Origin: Dechloromonas denitrificans
GTDB lineage: Bacteria > Pseudomonadota > Gammaproteobacteria > Burkholderiales > Rhodocyclaceae
DNA length: 64,000 nucleotides
Assembly: GCF_020510685.1 (NCBI RefSeq)
Contig: NZ_CP075185.1
Coordinates: 2,914,001-2,978,000 of the forward strand
Reading direction: 5' to 3'
Part shown: piece after piece, positions 57,992-64,000 of the stretch
How positions within the stretch are numbered: the first letter of the stretch is position 1
Layout: each line of letters begins with the position of its first letter
Made by a program: the position numbers and the translations under genes
The notes under the pieces: model-generated
Seen by the model: only the letters and a program-made list of their open reading frames with translations
The model's database searches: none
What the model was told of the DNA's origin: nothing

Positions 57992-58312
57992 CTAAGATAA
58001 AACATTGCTCTTGGACCGGCCGATCAGCGCCAGGTTGCGAAATGGCAGCCAGCCACGCCATCTGCCGAATGACGATGCCGCGGCCGGCGGGCTGATCGAC
58101 AGCACGCCGCTGCCTTCGATCAGGATCAGCCCTTTCGGACACTGCGCCCGCTCGCCTGGCCTCAGGACATGGTCGATGCGTTCGCGGCCGGCGGTCAGCC
58201 ACAGCTCGCCCCGCTCGCAGGCAATCGTCACCGGACGCCCGCCATCGACGCGGAGAACTTCGCCGGGATAAAGCAGAAAGCGGGCATATGTAACCATGGC
58301 TACCATCCACAT
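57992..58312 (-). CDS. DUF2917 family protein
   Basis: A 106-aa protein of the DUF2917 type: a small beta-rich domain with VTIACERGELWLTAGRERIDHVLRPGERAQCPKGLILIEGSG, cupin-like in character, followed by a basic tail. No function is established. ATG 58312 is chosen because GAG lies 7 bases upstream; ATGs at 58306 and 58297 are possible. It is divergent from the LysR gene with a 77-bp gap, a pairing often seen for this family, which suggests control by that LysR. Confidence 0.8.
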   Translation of the reverse strand: MWMVAMVTYARFLLYPGEVLRVDGGRPVTIACERGELWLTAGRERIDHVLRPGERAQCPKGLILIEGSGVLSISPPAAASSFGRWRGWLPFRNLALIGRSKSNVLS

Positions 58313-58374
58313 AACATGCTCACAATCTACGCCAGCCAGCAGAGAGAAAGAACCGATTTCTTTTCCCGTTAAAC

Positions 58375-58389
58375 GTTAGAATTTCTAAC
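58375..58389. promoter_or_regulatory. Palindromic LysR-type operator touching a start codon
   Basis: GTTAGAATTTCTAAC is a perfect 15-bp palindrome of the T-N11-A kind bound by LysR regulators. Its last base is followed directly by the ATG of the LysR gene and it lies in the divergent gap to DUF2917. Confidence 0.6.
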
Positions 58390-59298
58390 ATGAAAAATAT
58401 CCCGCCCCTGCCCGCCCTGCGCGCCTTCGAAGCGGTCGCCCGCCTCGGCAGCGTCGTCCAGGCGGCCGACGAACTGCACGTGACCCACGGCGCGGTCAGC
58501 CAGCAACTGCGCACCCTGGAAGAATATCTCGCCGTCGCGCTGTTCACCCGTCATGGCAAGCGGCTGAGCATTACCGAGGACGGCCGCATCTACGCGCTGC
58601 GCCTGCGCATGGCGCTGCAGGACATTTCCAGCGCGACGACGGACGTGCTGTCGCTGCCGCGAGCCGATGAACTGATCATCGCCATCCTGCCCTCCTTCGG
58701 CGCCAACTGGCTGGTCCGTCGCCTGCCGCGCTTCCTGGCGGCGCACCCCGATCTCAAGCTCCACCTGCGGGCCAGCCTCGAACTGGTCAATTTCCAGGTC
58801 GACCGGGTCGATGCGGCGATCCGCATGGGGCCGGGCGGCTGGGAAGGCACCTCGCAGATCCAGTTGTTTGCCGACGACCTGATCGCCGTCGCCGCGCCGC
58901 ACTTCAACGGCGGCCAGCTGCCGCGGTCGCCGGCCGAAATCCTGGCCGCTCCGCTGATCCGTTCGGTGGAAAGCTGGAGCAACTGGATCGCCGCCGCCGG
59001 ACTGCCCGAAACCCAGCTCAGCGGGCCGGTGTACAGCGATTCGAATCTGGTCATCGAAGCCCTGCGCCAAGGCCAGGGCGTCACCCTGACCCGCCGCTCG
59101 CTGGTGCACGATGCGCTGCGCCAGGGCGAACTGGTCCAGCTCTCGGCCATCACCGCCCCCTACCAGAACCCGTACTGGCTGGTCTGGCCGATGCGCAGCC
59201 ATGGCACCGCCAAGCTGCGCGCCTTTGCCGACTGGCTGACAGCGGAAGTCGGCGATTATCTCGCCGACGTGCGGGGAATTCCGACCAAGTTGCCCTGA
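58390..59298 (+). CDS. LysR-family transcriptional regulator (GcvA-like)
   Basis: A 302-aa regulator. An N-terminal winged helix-turn-helix (LPALRAFEAVARLGSVVQAADELHVTHGAVSQQLRTLEEYL) is followed by a substrate-binding domain from about residue 90. The RxGxG-like AAIRMGPGGWEG and LIEAL-type segment SNLVIEALRQGQGVTLTRRSL resemble the GcvA group. It probably controls the divergent DUF2917-GST genes and itself through the palindrome next to its start. Confidence 0.92.
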   Translation: MKNIPPLPALRAFEAVARLGSVVQAADELHVTHGAVSQQLRTLEEYLAVALFTRHGKRLSITEDGRIYALRLRMALQDISSATTDVLSLPRADELIIAILPSFGANWLVRRLPRFLAAHPDLKLHLRASLELVNFQVDRVDAAIRMGPGGWEGTSQIQLFADDLIAVAAPHFNGGQLPRSPAEILAAPLIRSVESWSNWIAAAGLPETQLSGPVYSDSNLVIEALRQGQGVTLTRRSLVHDALRQGELVQLSAITAPYQNPYWLVWPMRSHGTAKLRAFADWLTAEVGDYLADVRGIPTKLP

Positions 59299-59362
59299 TC
59301 TGGCCGAGCGCGAGCCAACGGCGGCTAGAATGGGGCGCAACACTTACCGCCGGAGCAAACGC

Positions 59363-59734
59363 ATGGCCCATACGAAATCTTGTGAAGTCGGTCTCGCCGT
59401 CAAGACCACCGCCGAGTTGCTGCAGGGTCTCGAGACGCTGCGCGCGACCTGGAAAGGCGATCCTTCCGCCGTGCCCAAGGGCCTGTCCTGTTCGGAATCC
59501 AAGGAGGGGCAGTTCGTCCTGGTCGCCGCCGAAGCGGCTTTCGTCACCTTGCCCGGCGCCTGCGTCATCAAGGGAGTCGGGGCGATCGAACTGGCCGGCA
59601 GCGATGCGGTTTTCGAAGCCGGGGCGCATTCGAAAACCCTGATCGTCAAAGCCACGCCGGAGGGCTGGACGTTTTCCGTCAAGTTCGTGGTGCCGATCGT
59701 GCGCGAGAGAAACCTGCTCAAGGATGGGGCATGA
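59363..59734 (+). CDS. Hypothetical small protein
   Basis: A 123-aa protein I do not recognise. No signal peptide or membrane segment is evident. The sequence alternates hydrophobic beta-like strands (FVLVAAEAAFVTLPGACVIKGVGAIELAGSDAVFEAG, KTLIVKATPEGWTFSVKFVVPIV). Two Cys are present (SCEVG, GLSCSESKEGQ). ATG 59363 has a GGAG site 7 bases upstream, and codon use matches neighbours. Its 3' end overlaps the convergent gene by 17 bases. Confidence 0.6.
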   Translation: MAHTKSCEVGLAVKTTAELLQGLETLRATWKGDPSAVPKGLSCSESKEGQFVLVAAEAAFVTLPGACVIKGVGAIELAGSDAVFEAGAHSKTLIVKATPEGWTFSVKFVVPIVRERNLLKDGA

Positions 59735-60038
59735 AACGAAAACCCAGCCACGCCACGACAATGACCGAACAGACCGGGATCGCGACCGAAAACAGCACGT
59801 AGAACGGAATGCAGATCCAGTGCCCTTCGAAGAGCAGCGCGCTCAGGCCACCGGCGGCGAACAACGAGCCGCTGAGCACGACCCAGCGGCGCAGATAGGT
59901 CGGCAGCCAATGCGATTGCGCCTGGTTGTGCCGCCACGCCGCATTCCGCTCGAACAGGTTGCCGCGGGCCACGTCATGAAACAGCCAGCCAAAGAAGAAA
60001 TACCGGTAGAGCACCGACGGGGTATTTTTCGTTTGCAT
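59718..60038 (-). CDS. Hypothetical small membrane protein
   Basis: A 106-aa protein with two hydrophobic segments (about residues 49-67, VLSGSLFAAGGLSALLF, and 72-97, WICIPFYVLFSVAIPVCSVIVVAWLGF) and an N-terminal soluble part with aromatic YRYFFFGWLFHDVARGN. No known family recognised. I start at ATG 60038; the longer open frame upstream has a different, less protein-like composition. It overlaps the convergent 123-aa gene by 17 bases. Confidence 0.55.
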   Translation of the reverse strand: MQTKNTPSVLYRYFFFGWLFHDVARGNLFERNAAWRHNQAQSHWLPTYLRRWVVLSGSLFAAGGLSALLFEGHWICIPFYVLFSVAIPVCSVIVVAWLGFRFMPHP

Positions 60039-60127
60039 GGATGAATTCCAAGAGAACTCATCGACAGACAACGCCGGCGCGCGGATGTTCAGCCAGGCCG
60101 GCATTTTCCTTACCGGCCGCCGGCCGG

Positions 60128-60691
60128 CTACGCCTTGGGCAGCGTTTCGATTTCCAAGTGGCAAGGCGCCAGCAGCAGATGCGCCAGATGTTCCGGATCG
60201 GTCGACCCGACGTGTTCGGCAAAGGCCGTCAGCCGCGCATCGTGCGCCTCGGCCAGGGCCTTGATCAGCGCCGCGGCAGCTTCGCGCGGGTTGCTCTGGC
60301 CCGCCTGGTAGCCCGGCCAGGCCTTGTAGTGCGACAGCAGTTGTTCGCGGTGGTCGACATAGAGCGGGCTGCTCCGGGTGTATTCGAGCACCGCCTGGCG
60401 CGCCGCGGCGTCGGCGTCGATCTCGGCATCGCTCAGCTTGTAGTGGGCTTTTTCGGCGTCGGTCCAGTGCGGCTTGTCGCCCTGCGTTTCGCGCAGCGTC
60501 GCGTAGGTGCTCTTCAACACGATCTGGGAATGGCTGCCGGCATCGCGAAAGACATGCACGAGGTCCTTGCCGTGGCCCTCGGTGCCGACATAGCGCATGC
60601 TCGTCGTGATTTGCCGCGGGTTGAAGCCGAACTGGCGGGAACAGGCTGCACGCAGCGTGTCGAAGAGGTCATTGATCTTGGCAGGGCTCAC
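60128..60691 (-). CDS. Hypothetical cytoplasmic protein
   Basis: A 187-aa soluble protein I do not recognise. It is mostly helical by composition (SDAEIDADAAARQAVLEYTR, REAAAALIKALAEAHDARLTAFAEHV) after a mixed N-terminal part (MSPAKINDLFDTLRAACSRQFG, TTSMRYVGTEGHGKDLVHVFRDAG). No signal or membrane segment. It starts at ATG 60691 and stands alone between the small membrane protein and alkA, with a 94-base gap to the alkA end. Confidence 0.6.
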   Translation of the reverse strand: MSPAKINDLFDTLRAACSRQFGFNPRQITTSMRYVGTEGHGKDLVHVFRDAGSHSQIVLKSTYATLRETQGDKPHWTDAEKAHYKLSDAEIDADAAARQAVLEYTRSSPLYVDHREQLLSHYKAWPGYQAGQSNPREAAAALIKALAEAHDARLTAFAEHVGSTDPEHLAHLLLAPCHLEIETLPKA

Positions 60692-60785
60692 GGGACGATC
60701 CTTTCATCCAGACTTTGTCGCCATGGTTGCGGCGAGGGATACCACTAGCGGTGGCACAGCATACGCCACTAATCGGCCGGGCGGC

Positions 60786-61688
60786 TCAGGCGCTCAGCGC
60801 CAGACTGGCCCACAGGTGGGCACCGACCAGCGCGCGCCATGGCGAAAACGGCGCCAGCCAATCGCGGGCCGCCGCCTCGCCGATTTTTTCCGGCGCCGCG
60901 AGCAGCCTTTGCAGGGCGCGCCGCACCGCGACATCGCCTTGCAGCGAACCATCCAGCCAGCCGAAACCGCGCAGCAGCGTGTAGTTGACCGTCCACGGGC
61001 CGATCCCGCGGACGGCCAGCAGCCGCTGCCGCATCGCCTCGACCGGCAGCGTTTCCTGCCATTCGGCAAGCGGCAGTTCGCCGCTCAGCACCAGCTGGCT
61101 GACCAGCCGCAGCGTCTGCGCCTTGCTCTGCGAATAACCGGCGGCGCGCAGATCGCTCTCATCGAGCGCGGCCAGCCGCTCGGCATCCGGGTAACAGGCG
61201 AGACCGCCGGAGTGCACCGCGCCGGCCGCCTTGATCAGCTTGCGGCGCATCGAGACTGCCGCGCCGACGCTGATCTGCTGACCGGTGATGGCCCAGGTCA
61301 GCGCCTCGAAAGGCGTCGCCGCGAGCGGCACGCGCAGGCCGGACTGGCGGGCGAGCAGCGGCCCGAGTTGCGGATGCTGACGATAGGTTTCCTCGAACAC
61401 CTCGACCGACTGGGTCAGCCCAAGCAGGCGACGCACCTGGTTCATCAGGGCGGCGCCAGGCACAGCCGCGGACGGGCCATCGATGGCGATCTCCACCTCG
61501 GCCTGACCGGGCCGAAAACGCACGCTCAGACAAGCCGCCCGGCCATCCCAGAGTAGCCCCTTGTGCAAGGCATCGGCCTCGACCCGCTCGGCCAAGCCCT
61601 GCGCATCGCGCTGGTGAAACTTCAGGATATCGGCGGCGCGAAAGCCAGCCGGCAATTCCAGGGTGAAAGTCTGCCGCGCAACGGCCAT
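60786..61688 (-). CDS. alkA: DNA-3-methyladenine glycosylase II (AlkA)
   Basis: A 300-aa helix-hairpin-helix base-excision glycosylase that removes N3- and N7-alkylated purines. An N-terminal TBP-like domain is followed by FEALTWAITGQQISVGAAVSMRRKLI. The hairpin is LLAVRGIGPWTVNYTLLRGFG, and the catalytic Asp follows in SLQGDVAVRRAL. ATG 61688 shares its A with the stop codon of alkB, so it is translationally coupled to ada and alkB. Confidence 0.93.
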   Translation of the reverse strand: MAVARQTFTLELPAGFRAADILKFHQRDAQGLAERVEADALHKGLLWDGRAACLSVRFRPGQAEVEIAIDGPSAAVPGAALMNQVRRLLGLTQSVEVFEETYRQHPQLGPLLARQSGLRVPLAATPFEALTWAITGQQISVGAAVSMRRKLIKAAGAVHSGGLACYPDAERLAALDESDLRAAGYSQSKAQTLRLVSQLVLSGELPLAEWQETLPVEAMRQRLLAVRGIGPWTVNYTLLRGFGWLDGSLQGDVAVRRALQRLLAAPEKIGEAAARDWLAPFSPWRALVGAHLWASLALSA

Positions 61689-62335
61689 CACCTGGCCTTG
61701 CGAAAAGTCAGGTTGAGCCGGCACGCGCCGACCAGCGGATGCGCTCCGTCCTTCACCGCCAGCACGCCGTGGTAGCGCAGGCGATCCGCCCCACCCCAGA
61801 CGACGACATCGCCATGGGTGAGCGGAACCCGGCTGACCGGATCGCTGCGCTTTCCGCCGCCGAACAGGAACACCGCCGGCAGGCCGAGCGACAGGGAAAC
61901 AATCGGCTGGCTCAGATCGCGCTCATCCCGGTCCTGGTGCAGCGACATCCGGGCGCCCGGGGCATAGCGATTGATTAGGCAGGCATCCGGCGCAAAGTCC
62001 GGGAAGCCGGCGGCGCCCGCTGCGCGACTCGCCAGTTCGCGGAAAGCTGCCGGCAGGGCCGGCCATGGCCGGCCGCTCTCGGGATCCTCGGCGGCATAGC
62101 GATAGCCCGAGGCATCGGTCACCCAGCCGTAGTCGCCGCAATTGCTCATCGCCACCGACATGCGAAAACCGCCCGGCGTCTGCATCTGACGAAACGGCGC
62201 CTGGGCGACGATCCGCTCGATCTCCGCATAGATCGCCCCGGCCGCAGCCAGGGCGAAACCGCGCAGAACGACGGCGCCCGGCCCGAGCCGTTCCGTCCAT
62301 TGCCGGCTGTCGATCCCGGCCAACAAATCGCCCAT
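61688..62335 (-). CDS. alkB: DNA oxidative demethylase AlkB
   Basis: A 215-aa Fe(II)/2-oxoglutarate dioxygenase that removes methyl groups from N1-methyladenine and N3-methylcytosine. Metal ligands are His133, Asp135 (SLHQDRDE) and His189 (RYHG); the 2-oxoglutarate and substrate Arg residues lie in CRLNLTFRKAR. The nucleotide-recognition lid FRMSVAMSNCGDYGWVTDASGYRY matches AlkB. ATG 62335 shares a base with the ada stop. Length is nearly that of the Escherichia coli protein. Confidence 0.96.
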   Translation of the reverse strand: MGDLLAGIDSRQWTERLGPGAVVLRGFALAAAGAIYAEIERIVAQAPFRQMQTPGGFRMSVAMSNCGDYGWVTDASGYRYAAEDPESGRPWPALPAAFRELASRAAGAAGFPDFAPDACLINRYAPGARMSLHQDRDERDLSQPIVSLSLGLPAVFLFGGGKRSDPVSRVPLTHGDVVVWGGADRLRYHGVLAVKDGAHPLVGACRLNLTFRKAR

Positions 62336-63414
62336 CAAGCCCCTCCTTCCCTTTCCAGCAAGGCCCGCTTGCGCGCCACGCCCCAACGATAGCCGGACAG
62401 GCTGCCGTCGGTGCGCACGACGCGATGACAGGGGATTGCCACGGCCAGCGCATTGGCTGCACAGGCGCCGGCCACCGCGCGGACGGCCTGTGGCTGGCCG
62501 ATGCGCCGGGCAATCTCGCTGTAGCTCGCCGTCTGCCCGGCCGGAATCTCGCGCAAGGCCTGCCAGACACGCTGCTGGAAAGCGGTGCCGCGAATGTCGA
62601 GGGGCAGCGTCAGGCCGATGCCGGGCGCCTCGACGAAACCGACGACCTCGGCCACCCAGCGTTCGAAGTCGGCGTCGCCGCCGATCAGTCGGGCCTTGGC
62701 AAAGCGATCCTGCAGATCGCGCAGCAACAGCTCGGGATCATCGCCGAGCAGGATGGCGCACAGCCCGCGCTCGCTGGCGGCGACCAGGATGGCGCCGAGC
62801 GAGCACTGGCCGATGGCGAAACGGATTTCGGCCGCCGCGCCGCCGGCCCGGTAACGGCTGGCCGTCATGCCGAGGATACCCGCCGCCTCGGCGTAAAAGC
62901 GCCCGCTGGCGTTGTAGCCGGCGGCGAACACCGCTTCGGTCACCGACCGCTCCGCCGTCAGGCCGGCCCGCAGCCGTTCGGCCCGCCGCGCCGCGGCGTA
63001 GGCTTTCGGGGTCAGCCCGGTGTGTGCCTTGAACAGCCGATGCAGGTGATGGGCGCTCAGCCCGGCCTGGCCGGCCAGCTGGTGCAGCGTCGGCGGCGCC
63101 TCGGCCCGCTCGATCAGCCGGCACAGCTCGGCGACGACAGCGGCCTGGCGTTCGACCAGCGGCGGCAAATCGGGACGGCAGCGCCGACAGGCGCGAAACC
63201 CGGCCTGTTCGGCCGCAGCGGCAGAGCGGTGGAATTCGACATTTTCCGGCCGTGGGGTGCGCGCCCCGCAGGACGGCCGGCAATAGACGCCGGTTGTCCG
63301 CACCGCGTAGAAAAAATCGCCATCCGCCGCCGGGTCGCGGGCTACCACCGCGGGCCAGCGCGGATCGCGCAAAGCCGCCGCAGCGCGGCATTCAATCACA
63401 TTCGAGGCATTCAT
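62335..63414 (-). CDS. ada: Bifunctional Ada: methyl-sensing activator and O6-methylguanine methyltransferase
   Basis: A 359-aa protein. The N-terminal domain has the four zinc cysteines (Cys45 and Cys49 in VYCRPSCGAR, Cys76 and Cys79 in FRACRRCRPD); one Cys takes methyl from phosphotriesters and turns Ada into an activator. An AraC-type helix-turn-helix domain follows (about 90-175). The C-terminal methyltransferase has the PCHRV acceptor site (AIPCHRVVRTDG). ATG 63414 has an AAGGA ribosome site; upstream ATGs at 63420 and 63432 are too close to or upstream of it. First gene of ada-alkB-alkA. Confidence 0.96.
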   Translation of the reverse strand: MNASNVIECRAAAALRDPRWPAVVARDPAADGDFFYAVRTTGVYCRPSCGARTPRPENVEFHRSAAAAEQAGFRACRRCRPDLPPLVERQAAVVAELCRLIERAEAPPTLHQLAGQAGLSAHHLHRLFKAHTGLTPKAYAAARRAERLRAGLTAERSVTEAVFAAGYNASGRFYAEAAGILGMTASRYRAGGAAAEIRFAIGQCSLGAILVAASERGLCAILLGDDPELLLRDLQDRFAKARLIGGDADFERWVAEVVGFVEAPGIGLTLPLDIRGTAFQQRVWQALREIPAGQTASYSEIARRIGQPQAVRAVAGACAANALAVAIPCHRVVRTDGSLSGYRWGVARKRALLEREGGA

Positions 63415-63529
63415 TGGCATCCTTTCCGGCATTGACCAGTCGACAACCCAAATCTAGCCCCGTTCAAGGGATAAAACACCTCGTTGCTTGCTTTTGAATT
63501 CGCCGCTGCACGCCAAAAATGGCGCGCCG

Positions 63530-64000
63530 TTACACCGCCCGGTTGTTGTCCCGCGGCTCGAACAGCAGGGGCAGGATATTGTTGGCCAGGAGCAGCCCGA
63601 CGGCGAGCACGGCGCCGGTCATCACCATGTCGGTGATCAGCCTGATGCCGGCCGCGCTGTCCTGCTCGATCAGCGCATGCACGCCGCGAAAGCCCATGCT
63701 GCCGGGAACCAGCGTGATCAGGCCGGGAATCTGGACCAGCGCCGCCGGGCGCTTGCTGAGATATTGGTAAAGATGGCCGGCACTGGCAACCGCCAGCGCC
63801 CCGGCAAAGGCGCCGACGACATTGCCCATCCGGGCATCGACCAGCGAATAGACGGCCCAGGCGAGCAGACAAGCGCCGACCGAGACATGCACCGACGACC
63901 ACGGCGCCTGCAGCACGGCGAGCAGCGAGATGCCCAGCCCGGCGATCGCCGCCCACATCGCCCAGCCCGGCACGGGAGCCAGGGCGCCCGGCAGCGGCAC
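63530..64000 (-). CDS. ThrE-type threonine/serine exporter, C-terminal part (partial)
   Basis: The frame enters from the right edge of the window and ends at 63530, giving the last 156 residues. Five hydrophobic segments are seen, with PAALVQIPGLITLVPGSMGFRGVHAL, the pattern of the ThrE_2 membrane domain, then a last helix pair ending LLFEPRDNNRAV. ThrE proteins export threonine or serine. The N-terminal ThrE/DUF1212 domain would lie beyond the window. It is upstream of ada on the same strand but 115 bases away. Confidence 0.75.
   Translation of the reverse strand: MPLPGALAPVPGWAMWAAIAGLGISLLAVLQAPWSSVHVSVGACLLAWAVYSLVDARMGNVVGAFAGALAVASAGHLYQYLSKRPAALVQIPGLITLVPGSMGFRGVHALIEQDSAAGIRLITDMVMTGAVLAVGLLLANNILPLLFEPRDNNRAV

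Noticed and set aside
63415..63530. Ada box upstream of ada
   Set aside because: An AAAGCAAGCAA-like stretch is present, but it does not match the known Ada box well enough and the distance to a -35 cannot be judged.

Overview
The window is about 64 kb of a high-GC betaproteobacterial chromosome. Gene content and order (hflK-hflX-hfq-der-bamB-yfgM-hisS-ispG-rodZ-pilW-rlmN-ndk, trxA-rho-rpmE, a dct C4-dicarboxylate regulon, many PAS-rich hybrid kinases) suggest the Rhodocyclales, close to Dechloromonas/Azonexus. That placement is inferred from gene order and protein character, not from a search. No rRNA, tRNA, CRISPR array or intact insertion sequence was seen.

Layout: 1-10.7 kb is a tightly packed housekeeping block on the minus strand, with stop/start overlaps. 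It covers outer-membrane assembly, cell shape, pilus assembly, isoprenoid synthesis, His-tRNA charging, rRNA/tRNA methylation and RNA chaperoning. 10.7-18.9 kb holds an unknown membrane-anchored protein and then a complete C4-dicarboxylate uptake regulon: TRAP transporter dctPQM, symporter dctA and two-component system dctSR. A shared palindromic operator sits at the same distance from a candidate -10 in front of both dctP and dctA. 19-21 kb is trxA-rho-rpmE. 21-26.8 kb holds an ArnT-like glycosyltransferase, a tandem-HD HD-GYP protein in line with oligoribonuclease (orn), an M48 peptidase and rsgA.

26.9-37.1 kb is a signalling island: a REC-HD-GYP regulator, two very large membrane or cytoplasmic hybrid kinases (1151 aa; 1590 aa with four N-terminal CBS domains), and a convergent REC-HATPase protein. 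Just beyond it, 37.17-37.65 kb is an AT-rich single-gene insert (ParB-like fold) bounded by an imperfect 18-bp direct repeat that includes the stop codon of the next gene. 37.6-45.8 kb holds a flavoprotein and the conserved transglutaminase / ATP-grasp-alpha-E / transglutaminase-DUF2126 peptide-modification cluster. 46-50.3 kb encodes a fusion of an NCS1 nucleobase-type permease, a cysteine-rich (probably zinc-binding) module and a hybrid histidine kinase, followed by its likely partner, a REC-LuxR regulator. This is the most unusual system in the window.

50.3-64 kb is mixed: HU, an SOS-controlled SRAP (YedK/HMCES) protein whose usual active-site His is Asn, a chemoreceptor, a YqhD-type aldehyde reductase, a 2OG-Fe(II) oxygenase, a CPA1 antiporter, a His/Arg/Asp-rich secreted protein, a GST/DUF2917/LysR locus, small unknown genes, the alkylation-repair operon ada-alkB-alkA, and the 3' part of a ThrE-type exporter cut by the window edge. 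All gaps between genes are under 300 bases.
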